NCBI RefSeq assembly: GCF_020178975.1 | Contig: NZ_JAHXBU010000045.1 | Span: 1-64,000 of the forward strand | DNA: 64,000 nucleotides | Direction of reading: 5' to 3' | Source: Cesiribacter sp. SM1 | Lineage (GTDB): Bacteria > Bacteroidota > Bacteroidia > Cytophagales > Cyclobacteriaceae | Shown: positions 54,001-63,443 of the stretch, piece after piece | Layout of the letters: each line of letters begins with the position of its first letter | Position numbering within the stretch: the first letter of the stretch is position 1 | Notes under the pieces: model-generated | The model's input: the letters and a program-made list of their open reading frames with translations, nothing else | Database searches by the model: none | What the model was told of the DNA's origin: nothing | Program-made: the position numbers and the translations under genes

Positions 54001-54801
54001 CTAGAGAAACAGCTCCTTTGAAAGAATGTAAAGCGCCATAAAGAGCACAAACCAGCCAAAGCCTTTTTTAAGGTGGCTGCCATCTATTTTTGTGGAAAGC
54101 CAGCTACCAATAAAAATACCCCCCAAAGAAAGCGTTGTAAAAAGGAGCATGAAAGGCCAGTCTATGGGCTGATTACCAATATCGCCAAGAAAGCCGATGA
54201 GCGATTTCACGGCAATGATGAGGAGCGATGTGCCCACGGCCATCTTCATGGGGAGTTTAGAAAGCAGCACCAGTGCCGGGATGATCAAAAAGCCACCTCC
54301 TGCTCCTACAATACCCGTTAATGCACCTACAATGGCGCCCTCCAACGCAATCAGCGGATAATTGTACTTTACTTTCCCCTCTTTTTCCACTGCTCTGCCA
54401 TTGTTTCGTATCATCGAAAAAGCTGCCGCAAGCATGATCAGGGCAAAGAAAACCATGATCCCGGTGTTTCTGGTGAGTGTAAAATCTCCTGCCATGAACA
54501 GCTTTTCCGGCATGGCAGGCACCAGAAATTTTCGTGTCAGGTAAACAGCAATAAAAGAGGGTGTGGCAAAAACAGCTGCTGTTGTATAATTTACCAATCC
54601 TTTTTTCATAAAAGAGAAGGAACCAGCCAGTGAGGTTGCTCCTACTACAAAAAGAGAATATGCTGTAGCCAGTACCGGGCTCACGTTTAACAAATAAACC
54701 AGCGCCGGTACTGTCAGGATAGACCCCCCACCCCCGATCAGTCCTAGGCTAATGCCTATGACCACGGCAGACAGCCATCCAAAAATTGTTAGTACTTCCA
54801 T
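54001..54801 (-). CDS. TauE/SafE-family sulfite exporter
   Basis: A 266-aa membrane protein with seven to eight segments. TauE motifs: GLIGGGGSILTVPALVYLL (about 21-39) and the internal-repeat counterpart GIVGAGGGFLIIPALVLL (about 157-174). It likely exports sulfite or a related organosulfur anion and so would remove the product of the CstB-like enzyme. Two CRP-type sites precede it and its 3' end is 21 bp from the box of the next gene. Confidence 0.93.
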   Translation of the reverse strand: MEVLTIFGWLSAVVIGISLGLIGGGGSILTVPALVYLLNVSPVLATAYSLFVVGATSLAGSFSFMKKGLVNYTTAAVFATPSFIAVYLTRKFLVPAMPEKLFMAGDFTLTRNTGIMVFFALIMLAAAFSMIRNNGRAVEKEGKVKYNYPLIALEGAIVGALTGIVGAGGGFLIIPALVLLSKLPMKMAVGTSLLIIAVKSLIGFLGDIGNQPIDWPFMLLFTTLSLGGIFIGSWLSTKIDGSHLKKGFGWFVLFMALYILSKELFL

Positions 54802-54850
54802 GTTTGGATCAAATTACGGTACAAAAGTACCGCAGGCCTAAGCCCTGTTC

Positions 54851-54866
54851 AGTGCTTTTTGTCACA
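54851..54866. promoter_or_regulatory. CRP-type half-perfect site (TauE gene, proximal)
   Basis: AGTGCTTTTTGTCACA: the right half matches fully, the left half has one mismatch. It lies 50-65 bp before the TauE ATG. Confidence 0.5.
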
Positions 54867-54916
54867 CAAGCGCTGCTTGAACCACCCTACTAAGCCCTGC
54901 CAGACAGTGCAGCTTG

Positions 54917-54932
54917 TGTGACTTTTGTCATA
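54917..54932. promoter_or_regulatory. CRP-type operator TGTGA-N6-TCATA (TauE gene, distal)
   Basis: TGTGACTTTTGTCATA differs by one base from the CRP consensus. It lies 116-131 bp before TauE and shares the CTTTTG spacer type with the proximal site. Confidence 0.6.
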
Positions 54933-55306
54933 GCAGCTCCCTTTTTTCTCTGGCAGTTTTGATATACCCAAAACACAAGACCCATAAGCAGCCAATCACC
55001 TGTGCCAGTTGAGCGGCATAATTAGTTCTTTAATTAAACTATTGCAGCATGTAGAGCAGAAAAAAGAATGTGATTACAGGGAGCACTGTGGATGGCACTA
55101 ACAAAGCCAAAACATTAACGACTACACAAATACCTGAAAATCAACATACAACCAAGCCAACAGAAAGCTACAAACCTAATTCCGTCTGGCCAATGGTTAA
55201 TATTTTATCAACAGGCACAGACATATATCACCTAAGCGTTGTATTATAGAGATCAAAAAAAACACTCCGCTGCAGTAAGGCACTAATTACAACAGAAGCA
55301 AACAAC

Positions 55307-55924
55307 ATGAGCAAAGTAAAATTATCTTTCAAAACTATACCCGGCTGGGCAGTAATGCTGATCATCTTTGGGTTGCTGTATGCAACCGGCCTACATACCG
55401 AGGCCATTGGCCAGGTGCAGCGCCTGTTGTTGGCAACGGGTATCAGAAAAGCCGAAGTGCCCAGTGCAGAATCCGTAACCAGCCAGGCTGCAGCATCCGA
55501 AACAAATGATATTGTTGGCGCGGGTTTTAAGATGGTGGACATGGAAGGTAAAACCCTTGCATTCGAGAGCCTGAAGGGCAAAGTTATTTTCATGAACATC
55601 TGGGCTACCTGGTGCCCGCCCTGTGTTGCAGAAATGCCAAACATTCAGAGTCTGTACGATAAAGTAGGTTCAGACAAGATTGCATTTGTAATGCTCTCCG
55701 TAGACCAGGGCAGCATGAAAAAAGTAAAGAAGTTTGTTGACCGGAAAGGCTTTACTTTCCCTGTTTATATGCCGGCCAGTCAATTACCGGAAGAGTTTTA
55801 CACACAGGCCATACCCACTACATTTATTATTTCGCCCGAGGGTAAAATTGTAGCCCGGCAGGAGGGCATGGCCGAGTACGATACAAAAGAGGTGCGTGAC
55901 TTTCTGGAAGACCTTGCCAATTAA
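55307..55924 (+). CDS. TlpA/ResA-like thioredoxin-fold protein
   Basis: A 205-aa membrane-anchored oxidoreductase. An N-terminal segment (about 11-27) holds it in the membrane, facing the periplasm. The thioredoxin domain (about 68-205) has the active site WATWCPPC and a cis-Pro region IPTTFIISPEGKIV. It probably reduces disulfides of a cytochrome or of the haem proteins encoded elsewhere. Position beside the sulfur-oxidation genes hints at sulfane-sulfur handling, which is inference. Confidence 0.9.
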   Translation: MSKVKLSFKTIPGWAVMLIIFGLLYATGLHTEAIGQVQRLLLATGIRKAEVPSAESVTSQAAASETNDIVGAGFKMVDMEGKTLAFESLKGKVIFMNIWATWCPPCVAEMPNIQSLYDKVGSDKIAFVMLSVDQGSMKKVKKFVDRKGFTFPVYMPASQLPEEFYTQAIPTTFIISPEGKIVARQEGMAEYDTKEVRDFLEDLAN

Positions 55925-55968
55925 CCAAAGAAGGGAAAATAATTATCATTTCAATGCAGAATTAATTA

Positions 55969-56010
55969 CAATAAAGGGGTCCGGGAAAAATTTCCCGGAC
56001 CCCTTTATTG
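55969..56010. terminator. Bidirectional terminator with 20-bp perfect arms
   Basis: Arms 55969-55988 and 55991-56010 are perfectly complementary, separated by only two bases. It divides the converging TlpA-like and STAS-like genes. The exceptional stem length is unusual for a simple terminator. Confidence 0.85.
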
Positions 56011-56037
56011 TAAGGCCTGAAAAACTCCTTATGCTCC

Positions 56038-56424
56038 TTATGCCTGGGCAATCAGCCATTCCATGGCTTTATCTTTATCATCGAAGTACTGAATCTGGTA
56101 CGCGCTTGCACCATTTGCAAAATTCTGTGCCGAGGCTTTTACAAAAACATTGGCGGGCAAAACAAAAGCCTGGGCCTTGATGCCATTTTTCACCAGTTGC
56201 ACCGCTTTTTGGGCTGCATAGTCAGTGTCTTCTTTCTTCACGATTGCCCCGGTAGAAGAATCTGCCAGAATATATGCAGCCTTCTTTTGTATGAAATAAT
56301 AGACGGTTTTATCAATTGCTTCCCTGAATAGCTCGGAGCTACCAAATCCTTTCCAAACCTGGGTAAGCACCCGTGAATTTTCATCGAAATCGATCCTGAT
56401 AATTGGTGATTCCCACAATTTCAT
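56038..56424 (-). CDS. STAS/SpoIIAA-like small protein
   Basis: A 128-aa soluble protein with a strand-helix-strand pattern: VLTQVWKGFGSSELFREAID, ILADSSTGAIVKKED, then a final helix KDKAMEWLIAQA. It appears related in plan to 43889-44404. Such single-domain proteins in Bacteroidota are uncharacterised. It lies in the sulfur block next to the Crp gene, but with 388 bp in between. Confidence 0.75.
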   Translation of the reverse strand: MKLWESPIIRIDFDENSRVLTQVWKGFGSSELFREAIDKTVYYFIQKKAAYILADSSTGAIVKKEDTDYAAQKAVQLVKNGIKAQAFVLPANVFVKASAQNFANGASAYQIQYFDDKDKAMEWLIAQA

Positions 56425-56812
56425 AAGCTGATGATTTATTTTCCTGATGGTTTGCAGCCTGGGTTGGTTAAGAGATGAGGCTGCTTAAATTCAGCTATAA
56501 ATATATTACCGATACAGGATACTATTTCAGCTAAAAATACCAATTAATTACGTATCAGCCATGAAGGTGAACAACCCCGACCACACCTGCAACTCATTTA
56601 ATATCAGCCGCTTATCAAACAACATAAAAAGATGGCATAGGTAGTAACCTATACCAGCAATGGCCATTCATTACCTGCTGTGGCTCCAGCATAAAAAAAA
56701 TATCTAATGCCAGAAAGAGTTCTTACAGGAAGCAACTCCGCATAACATGTTCTGAAGCGTGATACTATTACTAAAACCAGCAGCTATTGAAAAGCAGTAG
56801 ATAACAGCTGGC
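56425..56812. other. Intergenic gap
   Basis: AT-rich stretch between the Crp-family gene and the STAS-like gene, both minus strand. No frame longer than 60 codons, no repeat and no hairpin with T-run recognised. It should contain the STAS-like gene's promoter. Confidence 0.4.
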
Positions 56813-57487
56813 TTAGGTGAGAAACTCCTCCAGCCCATCCCGTACATATACAACATTTCTGCCCAGTTCCACCAGCTTTCTGTTCTCGAGCTGCTTTAAT
56901 AGCCTTGATATAACCTCACGGGAGGTGCCCAGCTCGCTTGCAATTTCCTGGTGGGTCATGGAAAGCTCATTTGATTTTGACTGCCTGGTTTTTACAGACA
57001 GGTATCTGAGCAATCGTTCATCCATTTTCCTGAAGGCAATATCGTCTATGGCCCTAAACATGGCCTGAAATCTTTTCTGATAGGTGAGCGCCACAAAATC
57101 CTTCCATTGCCTGAACTCGTCCGTCCATTCCTCATGCTTTCTGGCAGGCACAGCCAGAATGCTGGTGTTTTCTTCTGCCACTGCCTTCACCTCACTGGGG
57201 TTCATAACACTACAACAGCTTAAAGAAACCGCACAAGTCTCGCCGCTTTGTATGTAGTAAAGAAACAGTTCATGGCCCTCTTCATCTGTCCGGAGCACCT
57301 TAATACTCCCTTCCAGCACCACCGGCACCATCTTAATATACTGCCCGGGGGCTATGATCACCTCTCCGGCTCCGAACTCCATGATCTTTGCATGCTGCTG
57401 TATAGCATCCAGCAGCTGAGGGTCTGTTATATGCGGTAGCTTTATATCCATATCAGTAACTGAAGGGCTCTTTGAATAAAAACACAC
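56813..57487 (-). CDS. Crp/Fnr-family transcriptional regulator
   Basis: A 224-aa regulator. The effector domain spans about 15-140 (VIIAPGQYIKMVPVVLEGSIKVL), with a short Cys pair in AVSLSCCSVMNPSE (about 99-101) that could sense redox or sulfur. The C-terminal winged helix (about 160-220) reads MTHQEIASELGTSREVISRLLKQLE, with recognition helix RExxSR, as in CRP. Candidate targets are the GTGA-N6-TCAC sites upstream of the YeeE, CstB-like and TauE genes. No such site is visible before its own start. Confidence 0.93.
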   Translation of the reverse strand: MCFYSKSPSVTDMDIKLPHITDPQLLDAIQQHAKIMEFGAGEVIIAPGQYIKMVPVVLEGSIKVLRTDEEGHELFLYYIQSGETCAVSLSCCSVMNPSEVKAVAEENTSILAVPARKHEEWTDEFRQWKDFVALTYQKRFQAMFRAIDDIAFRKMDERLLRYLSVKTRQSKSNELSMTHQEIASELGTSREVISRLLKQLENRKLVELGRNVVYVRDGLEEFLT

Positions 57488-57594
57488 AGTTGCACTTTCT
57501 TTCTGCTGCTACACCAAATTAACAGAAAAAGTTAAGCAACAGAACCAACCATAGAGCTGTACCAATGGTCTTACCCTTAAAGCTAAAAACATAA

Positions 57595-57930
57595 ATGAAA
57601 AAGGTCTATTACCTGTTTTTCCTTCTTTTGTTCTGCTTTTCATGCGAAAAAGCAGATCCAGATCATAGACTTGTTCTTAGAGTGAAGGACAACAAAGTAA
57701 ATTGTTCCGGCTATGAAGGTCAGACGGACTGTTACCTTGTTCAGGAAGGAAGCCTGATTGGAACCGACGAATGGAATTACTTCTACGAACAGATAGAAGG
57801 TTTTAACTATGAAACAGGCTTTATTTACGAATTGCTGGTAAATAAGCGAAAGGTTAAAAATCCGCCAATGGATGCTCCAAACGTGAAATACACCCTGGTT
57901 AAGATTCTCTCAAAAGAAGAGGTGGAATAA
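57595..57930 (+). CDS. DUF4377-like lipoprotein
   Basis: A 111-aa lipoprotein with lipobox CFSC at residue 17. The body has the DUF4377 pattern: a Cys pair (NCSGYEGQTDCYLV), Trp-rich WNYFYEQIEGFNYETGFIYELLV (split) and a PPMDAP turn. DUF4377 occurs in HslJ-like heat-shock lipoproteins. The two cysteines probably form a disulfide. The role is unknown. Confidence 0.8.
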   Translation: MKKVYYLFFLLLFCFSCEKADPDHRLVLRVKDNKVNCSGYEGQTDCYLVQEGSLIGTDEWNYFYEQIEGFNYETGFIYELLVNKRKVKNPPMDAPNVKYTLVKILSKEEVE

Positions 57931-58386
57931 GCTCCTTATTATTGTACTTGAGCATACCAGGCCTTTTGTAAACACAAGCCTGTTTCCATGCTACTCTTCT
58001 GATCTGAAGATAAGGAAGTAAGAAAGCAGGGTTTAGCTTAGCACAATTTTGCTCCGCTGCCTGCTATCTACATTTTCAACTACCACTTATCGACAACAGC
58101 ACAATAAAATTTGTAAAGCAATAACCGTGATTTCTGCACAAAAAAATAGCTGATCCAAACAGGGAGTAGAAGCTGCACAAATGAACCTTTTTTTCTATCT
58201 TTCTTATGGGTTACATTCTCTACCACATCGCCGGTACACCTACTCCGCTGGCAGAATAGATGTTTTGTTACACCTTGAGGATATTACAAAAATTTTGCCT
58301 GGCTTCAGGATAACAAGCAGAGCCCTGATTACCTCCTTAAGACCATGTAAAGGAGGCGCACTCTTTCACCCTTAACAACAATAGTT
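57931..58386. other. Intergenic gap
   Basis: A 455-bp AT-rich region. A weak hairpin (AGGCCTTTTG...CACAAGCCT, about 57959-57984) may end the DUF4377 transcript. A 64-codon frame (58181-58375) is unsupported. The promoter of the membrane protein gene should lie at the right end. Confidence 0.4.
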
Positions 58387-59082
58387 ATGTTTATTGGTCA
58401 TTTTGCTGTTGGCTTTGGCGCCAAACAGGCACAGCCAACAATATCTTTGGGCACACTCTTTCTGGCAGCACAGTGGCTTGACCTGCTTTGGCCTACCCTG
58501 CTGTTACTGGGTGTAGAACAGGTAACGATCAGTCCGGGCATTACGGTAGTGAACCCGCTTGATTTCACCCACTACCCCATTTCTCACAGCTTGCTGATGG
58601 TAATGGTATGGAGTATGCTGTTTGGGCTTGGCTATTGGCTGCTGAAAAAGAACAGGATTGGTGCAGTTATTCTGGGCCTGTGCGTGCTTAGCCACTGGCT
58701 GCTGGATGTAATTATGCACCGCCCCGATCTGCCGCTATATCCAGGCGACGCACCCATGCTCGGCCTTGGCCTCTGGAACTCTCTCTGGGGCACCATCCTG
58801 GTAGAGGGCTTATGCTTTGCTGTTGGCCTGGCCCTATATATCAGAGCCACGCGTGCTAAAAACAAAAAAGGCATTTTTGGGCTGTGGTCTCTGGCCGCTT
58901 TCCTGGTGGTTATTCAGTTTGGGAACCTCTTTGGTCCGCCTCCACCTGATGTAGCAGGTATTGCCTGGGCCGGGCATTTACAGTGGCTGTTTGTTTTATG
59001 GGCATACTGGATTGACCGAAACAGAGTGCCTCTTACAAAAGACAAGGCAGTAAACAAAGGCGTATTGGCACACAGTGCCTAA
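58387..59082 (+). CDS. YdjM-like membrane-bound metal-dependent hydrolase
   Basis: A 231-aa membrane protein with about six segments. Conserved histidine clusters GHFAVGFGAK (about 4-13), FTHYPISHSLLM (about 58-69) and LSHWLLDVIMHRPDLPLYPG (about 98-117) match the YdjM (DUF457-like) family, whose members are often called membrane-bound hydrolases. Catalysis is unproven; the histidines may bind a metal. It ends opposite the acyltransferase gene. Confidence 0.82.
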   Translation: MFIGHFAVGFGAKQAQPTISLGTLFLAAQWLDLLWPTLLLLGVEQVTISPGITVVNPLDFTHYPISHSLLMVMVWSMLFGLGYWLLKKNRIGAVILGLCVLSHWLLDVIMHRPDLPLYPGDAPMLGLGLWNSLWGTILVEGLCFAVGLALYIRATRAKNKKGIFGLWSLAAFLVVIQFGNLFGPPPPDVAGIAWAGHLQWLFVLWAYWIDRNRVPLTKDKAVNKGVLAHSA

Positions 59083-59132
59083 GCAACAGATACAGCCAGC
59101 TGTTGGGATCAACCCCTCGTTTTTAGATATTC

Positions 59133-59152
59133 GTCTGGGGTGTACCCCAGAC
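59133..59152. terminator. Hairpin between convergent genes
   Basis: Eight-base perfect arms GTCTGGGG and CCCCAGAC with loop TGTA. No T-run follows on either side, so termination is only likely. Confidence 0.45.
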
Positions 59153-59162
59153 TAATATTATA

Positions 59163-60326
59163 TTAAGCTGCCAGGCTTCTTTCTTTTGCTGCAACTGGTT
59201 TTGCCTGCATTGGGGTAACCGCTTTCATACCAAACGGCACCCGCAGTATGTTTATTTTCATGATCACACAGCGTATCAGCAGGTAACATACCAAAAAGGT
59301 TAGCACTACCAACAGGCTGAATTTTATAAATACAGGCCAGGGCAGGTCTTTTATGAAGTATCCCAAAACTACTATTACCGTCTGGTGCAGGATGTAAAAA
59401 GGATACACCATTTCGTTTGCCATTTTAAGATGGGGCGACGCAACAGCAAGATAGCGGATGGCAAAGCCCAAAATGCTTAAAAGCCACAACCAGCGGTTTG
59501 CAGATTTTATCAGGTAGTAGACCTGCAGCTCATATCCTGCCGGATCTGCATCGGGCAGCCAGTAATTTATGTAAAGTACCGCTGTTAGTCCTAAAGCCAG
59601 TGAAAGGCTGTATAGCCGGATGTCCCTGATCTTCTCCTGCAGCAGGCTGGAAGAAATAAGAATAAAACCAGCCAGAAAGATGCTCACGTACAAAAAGTGG
59701 TTGGCCCAGTCATCAATCAGGGCATTGGTAGCAGGAAAGTGGGGGCGCAGCAGCATCTCTCCCAAGCCCAGCCACAGCGAGGGCAGCAGAACTAACATCC
59801 AGCTTTTTACCCCCTCCAGCCGCAGCGGGTGGCGGCACAGATAGCCAAGCAGCGGCAGCAGGAGCAGGCTATAGGTAAATATGTAAGCCAGGTACCACAG
59901 ATGGTGCCAGCTAAAGTTCCCTTCCGGGTAGGGCTGAAAGCTGAAAATGCTTAGATAAAATGCTCCATACCCAAAGCTTTGCCCCTGCGCCAGCCTTTCT
60001 ACATATACCTGTGGCGGAACCACCAGCAGCATTCCCGCCAGAAGCGGCAGCAAAATGCGTTTAAAGCGATCTTTGGCAAAGGTGAGGGAATCGCGAAAAC
60101 CCATGGCCAGGTAAACGCCCACTCCCGAAATGAGGAATATAAGTGACATACGCCACTGGCTTAAAAACAGCATGGGCCATTCCAGGGTCTCGCTAAGCAC
60201 ATTGTTTTTGATATGCCAGTTCCAGCTGACGAAGAACATGCCGGTGTGGTAAAAAATAAGGAGTGAAAAGGCCAGTACCCTTAGCCAGTCAAACTCGTAA
60301 CGCCTGATTTTTTGTAGTGGTGCCAT
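59163..60326 (-). CDS. Acyltransferase-3 family membrane protein
   Basis: A 387-aa integral membrane O-acyltransferase with about ten segments. The family start YEFDWLRVLAFSLLIFYHTG (about 9-28) holds the usual D and H, and RMSLIFLISGVGVYLA (about 59-74) the second motif. It may acylate a surface glycan or lipid. It lies 88 bp downstream of the broken AraC regulator gene and could have been its target. Confidence 0.92.
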   Translation of the reverse strand: MAPLQKIRRYEFDWLRVLAFSLLIFYHTGMFFVSWNWHIKNNVLSETLEWPMLFLSQWRMSLIFLISGVGVYLAMGFRDSLTFAKDRFKRILLPLLAGMLLVVPPQVYVERLAQGQSFGYGAFYLSIFSFQPYPEGNFSWHHLWYLAYIFTYSLLLLPLLGYLCRHPLRLEGVKSWMLVLLPSLWLGLGEMLLRPHFPATNALIDDWANHFLYVSIFLAGFILISSSLLQEKIRDIRLYSLSLALGLTAVLYINYWLPDADPAGYELQVYYLIKSANRWLWLLSILGFAIRYLAVASPHLKMANEMVYPFYILHQTVIVVLGYFIKDLPWPVFIKFSLLVVLTFLVCYLLIRCVIMKINILRVPFGMKAVTPMQAKPVAAKERSLAA

Positions 60327-60414
60327 CTGCTTTTTTTCTTACAAAAGAAGGCACCCAAAGGGGCTGATGTAAACTTTACCGGCCGGCCAGGTGTGCTACC
60401 TTATAAAATAGCAC

Positions 60415-61552
60415 TCATAAAACAGTAGTTTTTCTGAATTCCCCGGGGGTGTTGCCGGTGTATTTCTTGAAGGCAGCATTAAAAGCCGATTTCGACAGAT
60501 AACCGCTCATTTCAGCAATCTCTTCAATTTTAAGATGACTGTTTCGCGGATCCTGGAGCATATGCCTGGCTTCTGCAATGCGCAGCTGCCCTACATATTC
60601 AAAAAAGCTCTTGCCCAGGCTTTCGTTGAGCACCTGCGACAGATAATGGGGGGGTAGTAGAAAGCTGACTGGCCAGGCCTGCCAGACTTGCAGAAGGCTG
60701 CAGGTAAAACTTAGTCTGTTCTGCTATCTGCAGGCGTTCCAGAACCTGCTGGCGGTTCTCATCAGAGAGGGTAGATTTTTCATACTTCTGCTGCACCACC
60801 GGCTGAAAAAAGGCAGAGTTGGTGAGCATTTTATAGCTGATAAAAAAAAGCTGGAGCGTTAGTAAAACGCCCATCAGGTGGTCTCCCAGGTCGCTTTGAA
60901 AGCTGAGCCGCACCACCAGGTACAGCAGCACAGACAGACCAAAGAAACCAATAAGAACTTTTACCCACGACAGGAAATAAGGATTTCCACTACTGCTGTT
61001 CCGCTGCCTGTTTACCCACCGGAGCGAGACTGCCATGTAGAGGCTGATGTGCAGCAAAATAAAATACTCCAGGTTGCGGCGTATGTAGAGCGGGTCCTGC
61101 TGAAATTTTGTAGCTGTTGCTACAGGTGCTACATCCGGATGCCAGGCATCCAGAAAGGCATTGTATTTTACAGCACCACCCTCCAGCAGAAATAAAAGAT
61201 GATAGGCGGTATAGAACAGGAATGGTAAAAAATGGAGCAGATCAGTACGGCTGAAGAGGCGCCCGCTCATGCTCCTGATCAGCAGATAAGTAAGCGGTCC
61301 TATGGCAAAAACCAGTGGCTCCGAGAAGTCGACCAAGGCCAGCGCCTGTGTTATAAGGCCGGTATAGCCCATGAATATTTCCAGTACAAGTAAGGAGAAA
61401 CTAAGCACCAGCAGGGCCAGCAGCAGGTAATGATAGGGCTGCCTGTGTTTCTTTGGCAGCAGCAGAAAAAACAGGAAGATGCCCTGCACGATACCGGTAA
61501 GCATCAGGGCGGCAAAAAGGTCAAATTTCAAAAATTCGGATAGCTGCGGCAT
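60415..61552 (-). pseudogene. AraC-family regulator split by a single-base frameshift
   Basis: Two frames make one protein: 61552-60599 gives eight membrane-type segments (about 10-230) and a linker, and 60633-60415 gives the end of the AraC HTH. A seven-base run (C7 on the gene strand, 60648-60654) shifts the frame; with six bases it reads STTPHYLSQVLNESLGKSFF, the usual start of this HTH, and gives about 378 aa. The HTH ends with SGYLSKSAFNAAFKKYTGNTP. Either a sequencing error, a phase-variable switch, or a fresh pseudogene. The layout fits membrane-linked Bacteroidota AraC regulators. Confidence 0.85.
60648..60654. repeat. Seven-base homopolymer at the frameshift
   Basis: G7 on the plus strand, exactly where the reading frame of the AraC-type gene breaks. 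A loss of one base restores the family sequence. Confidence 0.9.
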
Positions 61553-61737
61553 ATCAATGCATATTGCACAGGCAAGCTATTTACTTGTCTTATTCAAATA
61601 TAGAAGTTTAGGCTGAGTCTCACGAATACCCTTCGGGCTAAAAAAACGAATTTTACCCCTGGGCAACATTCATCATGTCAGATCCAAAAATATTCATCAG
61701 ACACAGCCTGGCTAAATTCATACTCCGGCTTTCCAGA

Positions 61738-63015
61738 TCACCTGGTCTTGCTGTTATAGAGCCGCTGCATCAGCAGACGCAGCAGCAGCCCCAAGACCAG
61801 CAGCGAAATACCAGAGAGAATTGTTCGAAGTTCCAGGGATACTGCCATAGCAAGGCAGGTGATGAGGCCGGTAACAGGAATAAGATCGGTGTATAACTTA
61901 TCCTCTTTGCGCATGCGCATGGCCGCCAGGTTGGCAATGCTGTAATAGAGCAGAATGGTGAAGGAGGCAGCTGAAACAATAAATTCCAGCGTACCGAAAA
62001 TGCTAAGCAGGATTATGATGGCGCCGCTAAGCAGTATGCCCATGTGTGGCACCTTATGCTCCGGATGCACCCTTTCCAGCACCGCCGGCAGGTCTTTTCT
62101 TCGGGCCATGGCAAACATCATGCGGCTTATGCCCAGCAGCTGGCTTAACAGCACCCCCAGCATGGCTGTAGTGGCGCCAACCCCAATAATGAGCAGGATG
62201 CCCGGAAGCCTGAATGTACTGGCAGCCGCTCCAAGCGGAGACCTGGTGCTGCTCAACACTTCTGCTCCTACACCTCCCACGGCTACCAGTGCAACCGCTG
62301 CATAGAGCAGCACAGATGAAAGCAGGGTAATCATTATCGCCCGGGGAATTGTTTTTTTAGGATTACGCACTTCTTCACCCAGTGTGGCAATGCGGGCGTA
62401 TCCGGTAAAGGCAAAGAACAGCAGCGCCGAAGCCTGAGCAATTCCACCCCAGCCTTCAGGTGCAAATGGCTGCAGTCTGGCTGAATCAAAGGCAGGCAGG
62501 CCCGCAATGATAAAATACAGCAGTGAGCAAAGCGTAATACCCACAATCAGCAGGTTGAGCTTCCCGGCTTTTTTAATGCCATAGTAGTTTGCCAGCATTA
62601 AAAACACTGCAGCACAAATGGCTGCTATTTTGGGATTTACTCCGGGAATAAGTGCCGCCAGGTAGGTGCCAAAGCCAATGGCCACCACCCCACCGGCAGA
62701 AAGCTTGCTGGCCAGAAACATCCAGCCCGCACTAAAGCCCAGCCAGGGATTTAAAACCTGGTAACCATATTCGTAGGTACCGCCCGATTGCGGGTAAGTG
62801 GCTGCCAGCTGTGCCGAGCTTAATCCATTGCAGGTAGCGGCAATACCGGCAATAAAAAGCCCGATCAGGAATGCCGGTCCTGCCACCCCGGCAGCCACAC
62901 CTGTTACCACAAAGATGCCGGCACCAATAACGGCACCCAGGCCTACGCCTACTGCATCTAAAAGACCTAAGTCCCGCTTTAAGTCTCCGGCTGGTATTGA
63001 TTCTTCCTTCTTCAC
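61738..63015 (-). CDS. APC-family amino acid permease
   Basis: About 425 aa with 12 segments. The APC consensus LGAVIGAGIFVVTG (about 25-38) is near the start. I chose the GTG at 63015 because it overlaps the DoxX stop as GTGA and has GGAG eight bases upstream; the longer frame from GTG at 63054 adds 13 residues inside DoxX. Resembles cationic amino-acid transporters (for example YfnA-like, with the GLSSAQLAATYPQSGGTYEYG segment). Co-transcribed with doxX-like gene. Confidence 0.92.
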   Translation of the reverse strand: MKKEESIPAGDLKRDLGLLDAVGVGLGAVIGAGIFVVTGVAAGVAGPAFLIGLFIAGIAATCNGLSSAQLAATYPQSGGTYEYGYQVLNPWLGFSAGWMFLASKLSAGGVVAIGFGTYLAALIPGVNPKIAAICAAVFLMLANYYGIKKAGKLNLLIVGITLCSLLYFIIAGLPAFDSARLQPFAPEGWGGIAQASALLFFAFTGYARIATLGEEVRNPKKTIPRAIMITLLSSVLLYAAVALVAVGGVGAEVLSSTRSPLGAAASTFRLPGILLIIGVGATTAMLGVLLSQLLGISRMMFAMARRKDLPAVLERVHPEHKVPHMGILLSGAIIILLSIFGTLEFIVSAASFTILLYYSIANLAAMRMRKEDKLYTDLIPVTGLITCLAMAVSLELRTILSGISLLVLGLLLRLLMQRLYNSKTR

Positions 63016-63443
63016 CTCTTTTGCTCCTTTTGCAAGGCTGCATCTGCCGACCACCTGCCCCCGCCCCTGATCAGAAGAAAAATACTAACCAACAGCATCG
63101 ACCAGTCTGTTCTGCTGCCATGCATCATAGACCAGAAGCCTTCGCTGGTAAACAGCGCTGCTTTTGTAGTGGCAATGGCCACTATCATGATAGTGATGAG
63201 CGGAATGGCTGCCAGCCTTGTGAACAGCCCCAGCAGGATCAGCAACCCGCACAGCAGCTCGAAACTGCCTACAAAATAACCCAGGAACTGTGGATCCGGT
63301 AAGCCTATCTTCTCAAAACGGCCTGCACCCCTGGTATCAGGAAAAAGAAACTTCTGGATTCCCTCTGAAAGAAAAACAGCCCCTACCATCAGGCGGATCA
63401 GGATGGTGGTAGCCGCATAATCTGTTCTAAGTACTCTACGCAT
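63012..63443 (-). CDS. DoxX-family membrane protein
   Basis: A 143-aa protein with four segments. DoxX landmarks: ILIRLMVGAVFLSEGIQKFLFP (split; about 14-35) and FELLCGLLILLGLFTRLAAIPL (about 61-82). Bacterial DoxX proteins are linked to thiosulfate:quinone oxidoreductase or redox stress, but function is unproven. The start is the ATG at 63443, with no strong ribosome-binding site. Confidence 0.92.
   Translation of the reverse strand: MRRVLRTDYAATTILIRLMVGAVFLSEGIQKFLFPDTRGAGRFEKIGLPDPQFLGYFVGSFELLCGLLILLGLFTRLAAIPLITIMIVAIATTKAALFTSEGFWSMMHGSRTDWSMLLVSIFLLIRGGGRWSADAALQKEQKR

Larger units (their letters stand above)
54802..55306. other. Divergent intergenic region TauE / thioredoxin
   Basis: About 500 bp containing the two CRP-type boxes near the TauE start, including inverted copies of the word GTCACACAAGC (54861 and 54912). 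The remainder, towards the TlpA-like gene, shows no clear element or gene. Confidence 0.6.
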
